This document shows positions 7,966-18,927 of a stretch of 64,000 nt of DNA, in pieces. The notes beneath the pieces were generated by a model. The model was not told where the DNA came from and made no database searches. It was given only the letters and a program-made list of their open reading frames with translations. The DNA comes from Haliscomenobacter sp. (lineage in GTDB: Bacteria; Bacteroidota; Bacteroidia; Chitinophagales; Saprospiraceae): contig JADJHZ010000016.1 in the NCBI GenBank assembly GCA_016707205.1, forward strand, positions 1 through 64,000, written 5' to 3'. Made by a program: the position numbers and the translations under genes. Each line of letters starts with the position of its first letter. The stretch's first letter is position 1.

Positions 7966-9357
7966 TTAATCCCCCACCAGACTTATCTTAAAAAGAAAAA
8001 CGACTGCCGACGCGTTCACCAATGCCAGTTTAGGTCGAACCGGACTGGGTTTGAGGAAGATCAGATATCCTTTTCCATTGGAAGATGCGAGCTTAAGCCC
8101 GTCTTCTACAAAATTCTCTTCGGATTTTGCTAAGAGTTGCGTTTTCTCGTAAATCTTAAACGAAATCCCCTGGTCATAATCAGAGTCGCTTTGGGTGAGG
8201 GGGATAAACCGAAGCCCAAGCCGTTCCAGTTGGGGACGACTCAATGCCACGTAGGCCTCATTGCCAATGTGGTAGATCCTCCAGATCATGTCACGGGTGT
8301 AAGATTCCCCATCGCTGCCTAAATTCACTTCCTCATTGGCAATTTCCCATCGGATGATTTTCTTTCCATGGCTTAGGACTTCCTCGATCTTCATGTTATA
8401 CAGCAGCGCCTCTTCCTCCCCTCCTGGGTATTTGATCTCAACAAATTTGTTTTTGGTGATGCTGATTTTTGGGAGATTGGCCTGTATTTCAGCAAAACTG
8501 GATGGTATCACTTTAAGAGCGGTGCTCCTGCCATCCACTGTCATTGAAATTTGTCTATACCACTGAATGGATTCTGTGCCAAACGTTTCAGAAGTGCCTC
8601 CAACTTCCATCTGGAGGCTTTTATGGTATGCAGCCAGATCGTCATTATACTCATAGGAATAGGAAAGACCATCAGACCTACTAAGCTGGGAACTATTTGA
8701 ACTATATGAGTCACCTTCGTTCTGATTGAAAAAATAGTTCTCATTGACCATTATTTTTGACAAGCGCAGTTCAAAGCGCATTTTGTCCAAATTCCCCGGG
8801 TTTTGATAGTACGCATTCAGAAAATCAGTGCCTGAGGCGGTCTTTTGATTTCACGCTCGGCAGGCAGCTCCTGTTTTCAGCTTTAACGCCTCTGGGGTGG
8901 CTGTCATCGCTCCTTCTGCTTTGTGGTGCAAGGAATCGATGATCAGCACATTTTCCGCTTTCAACAGGTCGATTTGCTGTGCAAGCATATCTTTTTCAGC
9001 AATCCGGGCTTTTAACTCGTCCCGGACAGACCTTAGTTCTGCCTCCAGGCTGGCTGCTGCTTGACGGTTTTTAGTTTCGGATTGCTTAAACTCATTTTGA
9101 ATGGAAAGGATTTCGTTTTCTCTCTGTTTCACGATCTCTTCCGATCGGCCAATGTCTGTTTTGAGCTGCTCAAGGTATTCCTGAGCTTCTTTTAACTCAA
9201 TAGTCTTGTTATTCAGCAAAACAATCAGGCTGTCATAATCTATGGCCATTTCAATGATCCTTGCCTGTAATTCTGCTTTATTCAGTTTTTTCAGATCCTG
9301 TCCCTGGACAAGAAAGAGGTTCGACAGGAGTGCCGTCAAAAAGAAAAAAATTCGCAT
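7966..9357 (-). CDS. secreted coiled-coil protein of unknown function, one frameshift
   Basis: The N-terminus at 9357 is a clear signal peptide (MRIFFFLTALLSNLFLVQGQ). It is followed by about 110 residues of heptad-rich coiled coil (roughly residues 22-145, Glu/Lys/Leu-rich). The first frame stops at 8851. A second frame (8790-7966, open upstream from about 8840) carries a 270-residue domain with mixed charged and beta-like segments, including NDDLAAYHKSLQMEVGGTSE and IEVKYPGG-like strands. The join GTDFLNAYYQNPGNLDKM around 8790-8840 reads as natural protein, so I treat both as one gene of about 460 residues. The family is not recognised. It would be periplasmic or surface-exposed. Confidence 0.5.
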
Positions 9358-9381
9358 GATCTGGCTGTTTTTTGTATCCAA

Positions 9382-9664
9382 AAGTATGATGACTTTAGTT
9401 TTTCACGCACCGCACATATAATCCAAACTGTAGTTTTCCCCATTCTTAGACCAGCAAGGGCGACAATTTAGTTGGGATAAAATTTATTTTTTCGAAATAC
9501 CGCTCAGTTAGAAAGCCAAAACATCGATTCGTCGTCTCCTTCACCATTTTAAAGTAGGGGGGCTGAACTGCCCTATTGTTTCGGTGAAAAGGGAATGGCA
9601 TAAGGGACTGAAGAGCGGAATTTAATATTTTGCTCATATCCTGGTATCTCGAATTATGACTAAA
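9382..9664. other. intergenic stretch without a confident gene
   Basis: The only ORF is a 63-codon minus-strand frame (9637-9446) rich in Phe, Asn and Arg, with no recognisable domain and no codon pattern that sets it apart from chance. I see no clear promoter or hairpin. It separates the zinc-knuckle gene (stop at 9665) from the coiled-coil gene (start at 9357), so the two may be separate transcription units. Confidence 0.4.
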
Positions 9665-11665
9665 TCAGTTAATAATCTTTATATCTCTATGGAGTTTTCC
9701 ATTAAAAGCACTCCATTTCCCATTTCCATGGCAGTCAATTTCTGAAACCCAAAGAGAAATGTTAAACTCTCCATCCCATTCATCATCGCCAGGTTCGCCG
9801 AGGATAAGGTTATATACCGTGTATTTTCTTCCATTGCTTGCCATTTCGGTCAACTTATTGACAATTATGCCTTTAACAGGCCTGCGGTTATCTCCGGTAA
9901 TGTTATATCCTTCAACCTGGTTTTCATTCACCTGGGAAAGGAACAGTTTAAACTCCTTTACGCCTATTGTTCCATTAAAGGTTCTATTCTCTAAAAAGAA
10001 TCCCCCAATGACTCCTGGGTTATTAATTCCAGACTCACGATGGTTTTTACGGGCTTAATACAAAAATTTTGGTTGTCCGGAAAATCGCAATAGACGGAGG
10101 CGAGCAGGTCGTTATAGGTGATTTTGAACTTCTTTCCTAAATATTGAGGATTACCGGTGGAATATCCTTCCGAATCCTCCACGCAAAGATCGTAGCCGCT
10201 CAGGTCATTATTCCGTCGCCAAAATCAAAATACCCCGGATCACCCGGATCGCCAGTACAAAAACGATATGGTACAGATCCCCCATGCTGCAATCCATGAA
10301 AGGCAATGTTATCGTCCTGAGCCCCTCCAGTTTGAAATTGGTATAATGGCCAAAAACGTAGCCGTAGTTGCCATTATATTCCACCTTATACCAATAATCT
10401 TCCTTGCCGTCTACGAAGTCTTTAGGGCCGCGCTCCACCAGCGTTACCTGATCAAACTGTGGAATAAGTCCAAGCTTGGCTCCATCAACGGACGGCGTGC
10501 TTCGAACATTGAGGTTTTTTTGCGCGGCAATTTTCGAAGCCAATAGAGGAGTACTTCCCTCTTCTATCGCGGCAGGAGTAATAGGCGTAGCCATTTCATT
10601 ACTGTTACTGCTGAGGGGTTGGCCAGAATTCGAGGTAACAACCTTTGTACTGAATGGGTTATTAAAACTATGATAGATTAAAGGAGGCGCCAACGTACCT
10701 AGAATGATGGAAGATATCGTTGCGGACTTCAACAATATACTTTTCCTTTTATTGGAAACGCTAAGATCTACTCCCTGAAACCAGGTATCCGTCATTAGAA
10801 ACCACATACTCAAGCCCATAGCCAGAGCATTGATGTACACAAAAACAGTTACCCAAGTTGGATTTTTTACAACATTATTCACAAAATTAGCGGATAGCCA
10901 CCCATTATAAATGTCCAACAGCATATAGACCCCGCCAACCAGGGCAAGGATAGAGAAAGTATTTTTTTGGTTCCAAAAAGCGAAAACAGTTAATGTTAAG
11001 ATAAGCGCAGAGTTTAGAAGTAGTATAGGCAACACTACGTTAACTGCCAGCCAAACTACAAGGAAAATTATTCCCCCTATTACCGCAAGCTTGGCAATAA
11101 GCTGAGGGAAAAAATCTTCCTTGTGGGGGCAGTTTAAAGATGAGTGTTCTAAACTCCCGCAGTAAATGCACTTGTTGGCCGAGGAAATTCCTCGCGGGCA
11201 ATCTTCCAGCGTGTGTTCCGAACTCCCACAACGACTGCATTTCTGGCCTGACAAAATTCTCTGGGGGCAATAATCAGATGCGTGTTCCAAACTCCCGCAA
11301 TGCCTGCATTTTCCGCGCGATAGAATCCCATGCGGACAATCATCCGACGCATGTTCCAAACTCCCGCAATGCCTGCATTTTCCGCGCGATAGAATCCCAT
11401 GCGGACAATCATCCGACGCATGATTTACACTTCCGCAGTGTCTGCATTTCCCGCGCGAAAAAATCCCATGCGGACAATCATCCGACGCATGATCCAAACT
11501 TCCACAATGTCTGCATTTCCCGCGCGAAAAAACCCCATGCGGACAATCATCCGATGCATGATTTACACTTCCGCAGTGTCGGCATTTCCCTCCCGAAAAA
11601 ATTCCGTGGGGGCAATCATCCGATGCATGTTCTAAACTTCCGCAGTGTCGGCACCCAGAGCTCAT
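9665..11665 (-). CDS. membrane protein with eight CCHC zinc knuckles and an SH3b domain, frame broken near the C-terminus
   Basis: The protein starts at 11665. Residues 1-188 are eight tandem units of about 23 residues, each C-x2-C-x4-H-x4-C (for example CRHCGSLEHASDDC), the retroviral nucleocapsid zinc-knuckle spacing. About five hydrophobic segments follow (residues about 190-345, including GGIIFLVVWLAVNVVLPILL). Next is an SH3b domain (about 385-450: NVRSTPSVDGAKLGLIPQFD ... YWYKVEYNGNYGYVFG). The first frame stops at 10208, but GDPGDPGYFDFGDG, the 10182-9991 frame and the 9931-9665 frame join across single-base indels into a 170-residue C-terminal domain; the linking stretch GFFLENRTFNGTIGVKEFKL is plain in another frame. 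Total is about 665 residues. Zinc knuckles usually bind single-stranded nucleic acid or protein; the combination with a membrane and SH3b domain is unfamiliar. Function is unknown. Confidence 0.65.
11095..11655 (-). repeat. 69-bp tandem repeats encoding zinc knuckles
   Basis: Eight 69-bp units encode the CCHC knuckles. The central five or six differ at only a few bases, while the last two units, at the low-coordinate side, are more diverged. This gradient suggests recent amplification within the array. The period is exactly 23 codons, so the repeat is a coding one and not a CRISPR or intergenic element. Confidence 0.8.
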
Positions 11666-11842
11666 AACACTTTTTTTGAATTATGAATTAACGCAGCCGT
11701 AATCGCTATTCTTTTAGTGCAAATTCCGGAGTGGAGTAGCTAAACTCCTCTTGATGCTTTCAATTTGTGAAAGTTGTTATCCTATTTCAGCATGCTATAC
11801 TCCTTACGCAGGGTGTAAAATCCCTCCTCTATCTCCAGCGGT

Positions 11843-14800
11843 TTACTCTAGTATCACCATTTTCCGCGTAGCGATATGCTTACCGGCCCGGAGGGTATAA
11901 TACAACACCCCGGAGCTTTTCAGTTCCCTGTTTTGCAGCACAATCTCATTATACCCTTCCGCATACTGCCCCTGAATGCTGTACACGAGCCGCCCGGTGA
12001 TGTCCTGCACCGTCAGCACCGCCTCGCCCGCCTCCGGCAGGGTAAAGGAAATCCGCGTCTCGCTTTGGAAGGGGTTGGGGATGTTTTTGGAGGAGCTCGA
12101 ACCGGCCTGAAGGATACCGAACGCCCGCTTCCCTGGAAGGAACCGAGGCAGAAGCATTGCTTCCACTGAAACTCCCCGGCACCGTAGTTTCGCAGATGCC
12201 GTCGCCGTTGGTATCGGCGCCGATGATGCCGCCGCTGGAGCAGAAGGCGTTCCAGGCCGTGCTGCTACCACCACCGGGGAGACCAGGGTTGTTAGAGAGA
12301 CTGACGTATTTACTGCAAAGGTTTATGAATGTTGTAGGAATGCATCCACTCAACTGGTTGTAATATAAGTAAAGGTGCTGCAAATTCGATAGATCCCCTA
12401 TGGTGCTGGGTATGGAGCCGCTCAACTGGTTGCCATGTAATCGAAGATCCCGCAAATTCGATAGATCCCCTATGGTGCTGGGTATGGAGCCGCTCAACTG
12501 GTTGTTATCTAAATTAAGCACCTGCAAATTCGATAGATCCCCTATGGTGCTGGGTATGGAGCCGCTCAACTGGTTGTTAGATAATCCAAGCCACTGCAAA
12601 TTCGATAGATCCCCTATGGTGCTGGGTATGGAGCCGCTCAACTGGTTGTTATTTAATTCAAGCACCCGCAAATTCGATAGATCCCCTATGGAACTGGGTA
12701 TGGAGCCGCTCAACTGGTTGTAATATAAGCTAAGCTCCTGTAAATTCGATAGATCCCCTATGGCGCTGGGTATGGATCCGCTCAACTGGTTTTTGATAAG
12801 TGAAGCCGCTGCAAATTCGATAGATCCCCTATGGCGCTGGGTATGGAGCCGCTCAACTGGTTGTTAGATAAGTCAAGCGCCTGCAAATTCGATAGATCCC
12901 TATGTGGTGCTGGGTATAGAGCCGCTCAACGGCTTGTTAGATAAGTCAAGCACCTGCAAATTTGATAGATCCCCTATGGTGCTGGGTATGGAGCCGCTCA
13001 ACTGGTTGTTATCTAAATTAAGCACCTGCAATTCGCTGAGAGATCCCCTATGGTGCTGGGTATGGAGCCGCTCAACTGGTTGTTATATAACATAAGCCAA
13101 TGCAAATTCGATAGATCCCCTATGGTGCTGGGTATGGAGCCGCTCAACTGGTTGTTATATAACATAAGCCAATGCAAATTCGATAGATCCCCTATGGTGC
13201 TGGGTATGGAGCCGCTCAACTGGTTGTTAGATAAGTCAAGCGCCTGCAAATTCGATAGATCCCCTATGGTGCTGGGTATAGAGCCGCTCAACTGGTTGTT
13301 AGATAAGTCAAGCACCTGCAAATTTGATAGATTCCCAATCTCACTCGGAATCGAACCGCTCAACTGGTTGTAAGATAACATAAGCCGCTGCAAATTCGAT
13401 AGATCCCCTATGGCGCTGGGTATGGAGCCGCTCAACTGGTTGTTATATAACATAAGCCAATGCAAATTCGATAGATCCCCTATGGTGCTGGGTATGGAGC
13501 CGCTCAACTGGTTGCTATATAAGTTAAGCTCCTGCAAATTCGATAGATTGCCAATCTCCTGAGGCAAGGTTCCAGTCAACGCATTGCTTGAAAGGCTAAG
13601 ATTAACCACCCTTCCCTCACTACACGACACCCCAAACCACCCACTACACGGGTCCCCATTCTCCAGCCATCCCGTATTATTCGTCCAGTTGTTGCCATTG
13701 GTCGCCAAATACAGCGCTTTCAGAGCGGCGTAATCCGGGTGTTCGGTGCTGGTTTCGCAGATGCCGTCGCCGTTGGTGTCGGCGCCGATGATGCCGCCGC
13801 TGCTGCAGAAGGCGTTCCAGGCCGTGCTACTTCCACCACCTGGGAGGCCAGATTGTTTGAAAGATCAACGCTTTTTGCCGCAAGTTGATGAATGTTCTCC
13901 AGGAATACATCCGCTTAGCTGGTTATAAGATAAGTCAAGCTGTTGCAAATTCGATAGATCCCGGATGGTGCGGGGTATCGAACCGCTCAACTGGTTGAAA
14001 CCTAAGTGAAGCCACTGCAAATTCGATAAATCCCCTATGGTGCTGGGTATCGAGCCGCTCAACTGGTTGTTATATAAGTAAAGCAACTGCAAATTCGATA
14101 GGGCCCCCATGGTGCTGGGTATGGAGCCGCTCAACTGGGTGATGGAAAGGATAAGCCACTGCAAATTCGATAGAGCCCCTATGGGGCTGGGTATCGAGCC
14201 GCTCAACTGGTTAGTAAGTAAGTTAAGGTACTGCAGATTCGATAGAGCCCCTATCGTGCTGGGTATGGAGCCGCTCAACTGGGTATAACATAAGTCAAGC
14301 CCCTGCAAATTCGATAGATTGCCGATGGTGCTGGGTATGGAGCCGCTCAACTGGGTATAACATAAGTAAAGCCCCTGCAAATTCGATAGATTGCCGATCT
14401 CCGGAGGCAACGTTCCAGTCAATGCATTCCCTGAAAGATTAAGCGCAACGACCCTCCCCTCACTACACGTCACCCCAAACCACCGCTACACGGGTCATCG
14501 TGTTTGAGCCAGCCGGTATTATTGGTCCAATTGTCGCCATTGGTGGCCAAATACAGCGCTTTCAGGGCGGCGTAATCCGGGTGTACTGTACTGGTCTCGC
14601 AGATGCCGTCGCCATTAGTATCTGCCCCGACGACTCCGCCACTGCTACAGAAGGCATTCCAGGCTTCTGGGCTGCCGCCGCCGGGGAGGTTGGGGTTGTT
14701 GGACAAGTCCACTTCTTTACCGCATAAGCTGGTAAAAGAGACGGGGATGCAGCCTGAAAGCCTGTTGTTGTTCAGCAGGAGCTCCTGCAATTTCCGCATG

Positions 14801-17800
14801 CCGCCAAGCTCAATCGGAATCAATCCGTTCAGCGTATTATGGCTTAAAATCAGTCTGCTCAGGTTGTTCAGCCTCCCGATATTTCGGGGGATGGCGCCGC
14901 TGAACTGATTGCTTCCAAGATGGAGATAGGTCAAAGAGGCCAAATTTCCCAAAAACTCGGGGATCGAGCCGCCTAGGCCGTTATTCTTCAAATCCAGGCT
15001 AAAGAGGTTCGTCAAATTTCCGATGGCTACCGGGATGGCGCCGCTTAACTGGTTATTCCCGAGGAACAAATACCGCAAACTGGATAATTCACCCAAAGAA
15101 GAAGGAAGTGCCCCGTTGAGGCGGTTGTCATTCAGAAATAAACCTTGCAGTCTGGACAAATTTCCGATCGCATCGGGAATTTCACCACTCAATTGGTTCT
15201 CCTGTAAATGGAGTTGATTCAGGTTTGTCAGGCCGCCTATACTGACCGGAATGGGCCCTGCGAAGCGATTTTCGTCCAGATGAAGATCCGTGAGCGCCTT
15301 CAGGTTGCCAATCCCGTCCGGAATAGCTCCCTCCAGTTGATTTCTCCCAAGCCGCAGCACGTTGAGTGCCCTGAGGTTGCCGATCGAGGCAGGCATACCG
15401 CCTTTCAACTGATTATCTCCCAAGTCCAGCGAAACCAGGCGCTCCAGATTTCCAATTTCCATAGGAATCGACCCAACCAAATGGTTACTTCCCAGGCTTA
15501 GCCGGACGACTCTGCCGTCTTTACACGTAACCCCATACCATCCGTTGCACGGATCCCAATCCTTCAGCCAGCCGGCTTTGTTGTTCCATTTTGGGCCGTT
15601 GGTGGCGTTGAAAAGGGCCACCAGGGCTTTGTAATCCGGGTGCGTACAATTGGGGGTGGTTTCGCAGATGCCATCGCCGTTTGAATCTGCTCCAACGACG
15701 CCACCGCTGCTGCAAAAAGCGGTCCAGGCCGTAGCGCTACCCGCGCTGGGGAGGTTGGGGTTGTTGGAGAGGTTAATCGCCTTTCCGCAAAGAGCGATCA
15801 GGGAAGCAGGGAAACATCCGCTTAGTTTGTTATCCTGTAGGTTCAGCGTATTTATTGCTCTAAGATTTCCAATCTCTTTTGGAATACTTCCCTGCAATTG
15901 GTTATTGTCCAAAAGCAGGTTAGTTAACTGAGTGAGCTTCCCAATAGAGGCAGGAATAGGGCCGGTTATTTTGTTTTGATGAAGGTTCAGGTGGGTCAGA
16001 TTGGTCAGATTCCCTATTTCACCAGGAATTGCCCCGGAAAGTTGGTTCGCGCCGAGGTTGAGGTAGTGCAGATTGGTCAGGCTTCCGATCTTGGCCGGAA
16101 TGCTGCCTTTCAGTTGGTTTAAACCAAGATTCAGCGACCCCAACTGGGCCAGATTCCCAATTTCAGGCGGAATGGTCCCGTCAAGCCCGTTATCAAACAG
16201 GTTTAACCCCACCACCTGCCCATCTTCACACTGAACGCCGTACCAGGTACAGGGCTTGCAATCTGCTAACCATCCCTGTTTGTTTTTCCATTTTGGGCCA
16301 TTGGTGGCGTTATAGAGGGCGGTCAGGGATGCGCATTCTACCAGATTTGCATCTCCTGAGATGGCGAAAGGATCGGAAACCGCAAAGAAAATATTATCTG
16401 CAGCTTCCACTTTGATCCGCGCATTCGTAGTTTCCACAGCAGGCAGCTTGACCTTTGCCGATCCATTGTTGGGTACGGGTTTTTCGGTAAGTTTATAGGT
16501 AAAAGAACTGCCCCTATCCGTGGAAAGCAGGATGTTTACATGCTGGCTATTGACAACCCTGAATAGCGGAAGATCAAAATTTGGGAGGTCTAGCCGTGGT
16601 GATTTTTTATTCGTTTTTCCTACTTCCCACCGCACTTCCAGTTCAGAGTCTGAAGGCCAGATCTGTTGATCAGACGGCGCCGTAACACGGAAAGGGCCTG
16701 CATTGCCATCCACTTTAAAGGAAATATCATACATCTCGGTACAATATCCCACACTGTCGCCGCGGACGGTAAGGCGAAAGTTCAAGGTCCTTCCACTGCA
16801 GGGCAATACTTCCCAAATAGGCGTAAAGTTATTGAGGGTTGCTCCAATCTCAGGGAAATACCTCGTTGGAGACTCAGAATGCTTACGCGACCGAAATAAT
16901 GGCCCATCATTCTCCGTGCAATCAGGCGGAGCAGCCGCCTTGCCTTTATCCATCTGCTCCCAGGCAAAGGTTACCCCTGCAGGAAAGGAGTTGTCTGGAG
17001 TCAAAAAGAAAGGCGTTGATTTTGGGATGATGAGGCCTTTTTTGAAACTTAAGCCGGGTAAAGGCTGATAAATATTTAGTGAGAGATTAAGCCGCAAGAA
17101 GAATTGGAAATGGTGGTGAAGATTTCTTCGAGGCTGATCCCATGGAAGTAATCATCTGGTTTCTGCTGGATTCTTTGGCTGGGATTAGCTGATTGGAGAA
17201 TAGCATAGCTCATTATTGTGGACCCGCTCCCGGGTTCCATAGCTGGTTTTGAGTTCATATTGTTTTTACATAATTATTAAGTGTATGGTGAGCCCCGAAT
17301 TGATGTCCAAGTTCATGAGCCAACAATAGTTCCATTTGATTGCTTCCAAAAGAAACGCCGAAAGCTTTTTTATCGGAACAAATGACCGCTATGTCATTAC
17401 CATTATATGGATTCCCACCTATCCCCAAATTTAAATTTTCAGAGTAGAATGACAATAGATGTCCCAAATCATAATTTTCAAAACCAATATATTTGTTAAA
17501 TAATTCAGTATTTTTTTTACAAAATTCATCATAATTAGAAAAAAGATCTTTGGCAGTCGATACTAAAATTGGATATGGGTCATTAGAATCGATAAAAATA
17601 AGCGATTCATTTGTAGTCAACATTAACTTGATACTCAAATCGTCTTCATAAATAGCGCTCACTCTATTCAGTAAACAAATCAGTTTTGTGATAATAAATT
17701 CTTTAGGATTGGAAGTGGCTCCTTTTCCAGAAGGTACCGAGAAAACTCTTTAGTACACGCCAACGCCACCCTGTATGTTCTGAAAATACAATTTTGAGCG

Positions 17801-18407
17801 TTTTAGCTACTGCGGCTTTTTCTGTTTCAGGTGTTTGCAAAGGCTGGTTCTCCGTCATACATTCAAATTGAAACGGAACCTGATAGTCCTTTTTATTGAA
17901 AATGATATACTGCTCTACATTCCCCGGATAAGCCTGGTCAATAAGCAAAGTTCCGCTACGGTCGCTAAGGACCATAGCCGAAAACCCATACGGGAAAGTA
18001 CGAAAACGCATATAAGCGGTAGGATCGTCAACCCCATACCCGGCATAAGACTGGATTGTTGAGTTTTTTTCGGCGTCCTCCGGATCCATCATCGGCGAAT
18101 TGACGACCGAAAAGCGCCCAAACGTGCGGTCGGGCATCGGAAGCATCAGCACCAGGGGATTGCGCTCCGCTTCCTGCGAAAATTGCATGGGCGCTTTGAC
18201 CAGCATGGTTTTCATTTCATCCACATTCAGGCGCGCCAGGGCATAGCGCTCAGGCAGCGTCTCTGTGCCGCTCCTCAGCTCCGCGGCGCGTACGGTCTGA
18301 TCGGCGAGAAACACCCAGGGATTTCCGGGAGTGGTGGTGATTTGTGCAAACAGAGAAGCGGATGCGCAGCACATCCAAAAGAACAAAGGGGTTAACCTGT
18401 TTTTCAT
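11843..18407 (-). CDS. giant T9SS-secreted reprolysin-like metalloprotease with leucine-rich repeats, multiple frame breaks
   Basis: Adjacent minus-strand frames join into one protein of about 2,180 residues. It begins at 18407 with a signal peptide (MKNRLTPLFFWMCC...). A reprolysin prodomain follows, then YRVALACTKEFSRYL and the zinc motif HELGHQFGAHH with the Met-turn segment EPGSGSTIMSYA and DDYFHGISLEEI, typical of Bacteroidota M12B-like proteases. After a linker domain (about 16400-17090) come four leucine-rich-repeat blocks, each opening with ALxALYxATNGxxWxNNxGWL and closing with a Cys-capped unit and GADTNGDGICET. The last 80 residues are a T9SS type A sorting domain (NIPNPFQSETRISFTLPEAG ... 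VLYYTLRAGKHIATRKMVIL). At least eight indels break the frame (near 17740, 17258, 17090, 14487, 13880, 13030, 12900, 12790 and 12110). The product would be exported and cell-surface attached or released; the target is unknown. Confidence 0.75.
12340..13580 (-). repeat. about 17 near-identical 72-bp leucine-rich-repeat units
   Basis: The period is 24 codons, and each unit encodes a plant-type LRR with the core LSGSIPSTIGDLSNLQ. Units are almost identical at the DNA level, with the differences mostly confined to the few codons after SNLQ. Three indels fall inside the array. Such uniform DNA points to recent expansion or gene conversion, and is also a place where assemblies often fail. Confidence 0.85.
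13920..14420 (-). repeat. about 7 near-identical 72-bp leucine-rich-repeat units (second array)
   Basis: This array belongs to the third LRR block of the same gene. Its units share the 72-bp period and consensus of the array at 12340-13580, but with variants such as IGALSNLQ and TQLSGS. The two LRR blocks upstream (14600-16320) have the same fold but clearly diverged DNA, so only the C-terminal blocks have been homogenised. Confidence 0.8.
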
Positions 18408-18927
18408 AATCCAATGGTTTAGCTGGAGCAAATACCTATTCGCAGCAAAGGGCTTTCGGCCCACAAGATGCCAATCTCAAAGGAGGGGGGATAAGGGAAA
18501 CCGTCTAAACGCCAAATCAGCCGGGAGCAAATTTTGGAGGAAGTTGCTGTAATTGCCGCTCAAAAAAAGGCGCTAAAATCATTTGGAGAGGTGATTTTTA
18601 TCAGTCCGTCAAATAGTGGTAGCATTCATTATCAGAAGTACATCCTCCATTCAGGGCACAAATCCATTGCGGAAGTACCAATCCAATGATAGTCTCGGGT
18701 GCTCCGAATAAAAAACTTGTGCTGACAATCCCCGCTCATTGCAAATCTGAAAAACACCAGGCAAAACCATAACGCAATAAACAGGAAGAAAGATGGCCCT
18801 ACCCAGGAGGCAATACCTGAAAATCCACAACTTTTCCGGTATTTTGGGGTTAAATTTTGACTCATGCAATTTACTACCGTAAAAAGAGGAATGCCCAGTT
18901 AGCAACCACCAAAAAAGCATTTAAAAA
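18408..18927. other. intergenic stretch with one doubtful minus-strand ORF
   Basis: About 520 bp lie between the protease start and the AlkB gene. The best frame is 18865-18632 (minus, 77 codons), with one hydrophobic segment (PSFFLFIALWFCLVFFRFAM) flanked by Cys-containing ends. It has no recognisable family and overlaps another ORF in a second frame, so I do not count it as a supported gene. The stretch should hold the promoters of both flanking genes, but I see no convincing match. Confidence 0.35.

Noticed and set aside
11140..11667. A 175-codon plus-strand frame over the zinc-knuckle array
   Set aside because: It is the antisense of the 69-bp repeats; the minus strand has the exact C-x2-C-x4-H-x4-C pattern and continues into membrane and SH3b domains.
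12400..13373. Long plus-strand frames antisense to the LRR arrays, giving repeated MVLGMEPLNWLL-type peptides
   Set aside because: They are an effect of the 72-bp coding repeat, which has no stops in that antisense frame. The minus strand gives a canonical LRR pattern and a T9SS end.
12340..14420. CRISPR-like regular repeats
   Set aside because: The 72-bp period has no conserved-repeat/unique-spacer layout; the whole unit is conserved and is an exact multiple of three coding for LRRs.
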